This document shows positions 61,622 through 64,000 of a stretch of 64,000 nucleotides of DNA, piece after piece. The stretch covers positions 18,254,632 through 18,318,631 of the forward strand of contig JAPTHN010000013.1 in the NCBI GenBank assembly GCA_026936325.1, in the 5' to 3' direction. Position 1 is the stretch's first letter, and each line of letters begins with the position of its first letter. This DNA is from Platynereis dumerilii (taxonomy: Eukaryota > Annelida > Polychaeta > Phyllodocida > Nereididae). The position numbers and the translations under genes were made by a program. The notes below the pieces were generated by a model. It ran no database searches and had not been told where the DNA came from. It was given only the letters and a program-made list of their open reading frames with translations.

Positions 61622-61698
61622 CCAAGAGTGGATGAAAGGAGCAAGGAATGAAACAATAGGGAGGAGAAGAGGACGAGACGGTAAGGAATTATAGTTTG

Positions 61699-61724
61699 AT
61701 AAATAGATAGATAGAGAGATAGAG

Positions 61725-61772
<48 letters not shown>

Positions 61773-61803
61773 TGATAGATTGATAGATTGATAGATAGAT
61801 AGG
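61699..61803. repeat. (GATA)n microsatellite, copy C
   Basis: About 26 tetramers with interruptions similar to copy B plus one more GATT. Confidence 0.95.
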
Positions 61804-62876
61804 TATGATTTTATAGATAGATAGATAATTAGACAATTTTATTGACTGGAATAATACTATTGTCAGAGATAGATGAAGGAAGTCTCACTATTGTTGTAGA
61901 TTCTCATAATAGCCAGAAAAAAAGTAAGGTCGTTGAAGGCTGTCTTTGATACATCTCACACAAACCAAAAAATAAAAAAAATTGACAAAAATAAGAAAGG
62001 ATTTTCTTGTCCATGTAACAGATAGGTCAAATTGGTCAGTGCAGCAGGTACAGGGCCAAGGACAAGGAGCTATATAAGCTAGCAACAGGTTCTTTATGTT
62101 GGATCAATTTGGGATCAACCTTAGTCCACTTGCTACAGAAAGCCACACGTAGTCACACTGGATAGTGTCTCATGGTCACGTGATCGATTGTCTTCCATTG
62201 TAAGCATAGTAACCAAAAAAAAAGTATAAAAAACTGTAAAAAAGCAAGGTTGAAAGCTGCAACCAGCCTTAACAACAGTCAAAGCAGTGCAAGTACTTGG
62301 ATTCAACAGGTTTATTATATTTTTGTACTCATTATTTATTATCCTGGCAGGACATGGTTACTAGATTTCAAAGTGACAGTAGGTGCACTGATGAATACCA
62401 GTTTTGATATGAGATACACTATTGCGAAATAAATGCTTAGTCAACACAAATACATACATGAAATATGAATTTTCCTGGTACGACTATAGTAGTATTACCT
62501 TACATTGATAAAAATTAATATAACCAGTTGCTTTTTAGTATCTTTTTGCATTGGTATGAAACCATAAAGCTCTATCAGTCACCTGAATGGCAGCCAAGAA
62601 TGGACAATGGCGCAACATTGGGGGAGGGGGTCCGGGGGCAGTGGGGTTTGTTTGGGGGGGGGGGGCGCTTGTTGTACTTCCCATAAGAAGATCAAGTGTT
62701 TGAACTGTGATGATAATTGGGAGGGAGGCACCTGGGGGCACAGGCCCATTATGAGGGGCACATGCTCTCTGTATCATCCCATATATATCGGATGCCATCC
62801 AGGTGCACTCCTTATGAAAGTGCGACCAATCGTAAAACACACAAATAATACTACGGGTGCCCCCTAGAAAACTGTG

Positions 62877-62974
62877 GTAGGCTAATTAGGACAAGACATA
62901 GCAATGAGGCACTGGATGATTGAAAGTGCCATCCAACAAGGGCCCAGCGAGCTGCCATGAGACCATCCCTCCCC
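62877..62974 (-). mobile_element. SINE-1 partial, right end of copy C
   Basis: Same broken SINE as 55,223-55,321, with the same internal loss. Confidence 0.7.
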
Positions 62975-63229
62975 TTCTGCTTTCCAAGGCGACCTCCATT
63001 TTATTCTTTCTAAGACTATCGATTTGACTACTAAGGAGTGTTTAATAATTCTTAATCAGTAAATTTTAAATCCTCTCTTTACTGAATGGATATGATAAGT
63101 TGATTGATGGCACTCAAATCGTGATTCATAACTCCATATCTGAAATAAAAATCAAGGCTACTATTGACAAGATCATATTTTTTCCTTCTCAGTTTTAAAG
63201 ATAAATTAACAGTACACATTTGAAAAGAA

Positions 63230-64000
63230 CAGAATAGACCACAATGCAATACCATATGATATGATGCAATACAACACGATACCTGGTAATATGATTATAC
63301 AGGATGGAAAAGAATAGAATGGAGTCTTGGTATTTCCTGTGTATTCATGTCACCCTGCCTTCGGGTTGGTCATTCTATTTGCTCAGTCTGTCCATGTCAA
63401 ATGCTGTGTTTGCACAAAGTGTTCTTGTTGTGTTCTTAGGGTGTTCAGAAGACCAGGTGTTCAGTTCACAAGTGTTCTGTCTTAATAATCCTGCTTAGAG
63501 GCTACAGCTTTATCAGAGGCTAAGAAGCCTGCCGACATTGCTTAAGCTTCTATTCATCATTCTTATGGCTAACATTCTAATAATCCAACATTTCATCCCC
63601 CCTCAGGCCCAGCCGATTACATCGAAGAGGTAAAAGTGCATCAGGGCAAGACTTCTCTTTCTTATATCATGTTTTTCTTCGAATTTTGGTTGTAAGTCTG
63701 AATTTCTTTTTCTAGGCAATGAACTATTAGAAATTAGTGACCATTGACAGAAGCTGATTCAAGGAAAATTACAATTTCACCATACATTTAATGTGAATTT
63801 TATATATAAATATACGATACCATACCACTGCCGCATATTTGAATTAAGATTTTCTTTTGAAGACTATCTCAGTGTTGGAAAAACCAAATGAGAAATGAGA
63901 AAAGTCCTGTCAAACTCCATTCTCAGATTTCATTGCAGACAAAAGACATTGTCTCAAACTTTTCTTTCCATATCGAATTTATGACAATCACTCTAAGCCA
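63230..64000 (+). repeat. Young macrosatellite, copy D (start only)
   Basis: Follows copy C closely from its start (by eye about 98-99%), with an 11-bp deletion near 63,628. The window ends inside the start of b9, so the array continues to the right. Confidence 0.9.

Larger units (their letters stand above)
55577..63229 (+). repeat. Young macrosatellite, copy C (7,653 bp)
   Basis: Landmarks: b8 at 55,650, b9 at 56,330, b1 at 57,350-57,620, the CCTGT tract at 57,655, the GGATATTTCATTCAGCTATC block at 57,808, the 30-bp minisatellite at 58,280-58,740, the GCCACAGCAGATGTTACTG block at 59,649, and SINEs at 59,909, 60,593, 61,415 and 62,877. Its left 1.5 kb differs from A and B between b8 and b9 (shorter, with unrelated sequence at about 56,000-56,220) but matches copy D closely. 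A 155-codon frame at 59,214-59,681 crosses a junction that is absent in copy A and is judged accidental. Confidence 0.9.

Overview
The window looks like non-coding DNA from an animal nuclear genome. It is AT-rich and mostly low in CpG, and it carries tRNA-derived SINEs, degraded non-LTR retrotransposon tails, miniature inverted-repeat elements (MITEs) and many micro- and minisatellites. No operons, no long reading frames and no recognisable protein-coding gene were found. The style of repeat (tRNA SINE with a tetranucleotide tail, foldback MITEs, frequent TACATGTA) suggests a marine invertebrate, but I cannot name the lineage from sequence alone. Identities quoted below are estimates by eye, not computed alignments.

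Layout. 1-9.6 kb holds degraded pieces of a large repeated unit. They lie on the minus strand up to about 6.7 kb and on the plus strand from about 7.3 kb. 9.8-23.1 kb is mostly unique AT-rich DNA with an 898-bp terminal-inverted-repeat element (9,804-10,701), two LINE remnants (13.67-14.1 kb and 14.98-15.42 kb), a 384-bp foldback element with 8-bp target duplications (17,730-18,113), a GTACTCG-rich palindromic patch (12.84-13.02 kb) and two related MITEs (22.1 and 22.9 kb). 23.8-40.2 kb is an old tandem array made of nine recurrent blocks, called here b1 to b9 in their plus-strand order. The first cycle is complete, the second truncated, and the third lacks only b3. 38.9 kb to the right edge is a younger tandem array whose unit is about 7.65 kb (9.0 kb in the first copy). 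It has three full copies A, B and C and the start of a fourth, D, which runs off the window.

The two arrays share blocks b8-b9-b1. In the old array these are followed by b2-b3-b4-b5. In the young array they are followed by a different 5-6 kb cargo that contains three fast-changing satellites: a 15-bp minisatellite, a roughly 30-bp minisatellite rich in GATA-type motifs, and a tetramer or 14-mer tract. SINE fragments at matching positions in A, B and C were present before the unit was amplified. Copy B is a mosaic (left end like A, remainder almost identical to C), and copy A carries a rearranged, partly inverted 1.1-kb interval between 180-bp direct repeats. This is what repeated unequal exchange or gene conversion in a macrosatellite would leave; an assembly artefact is the main alternative.
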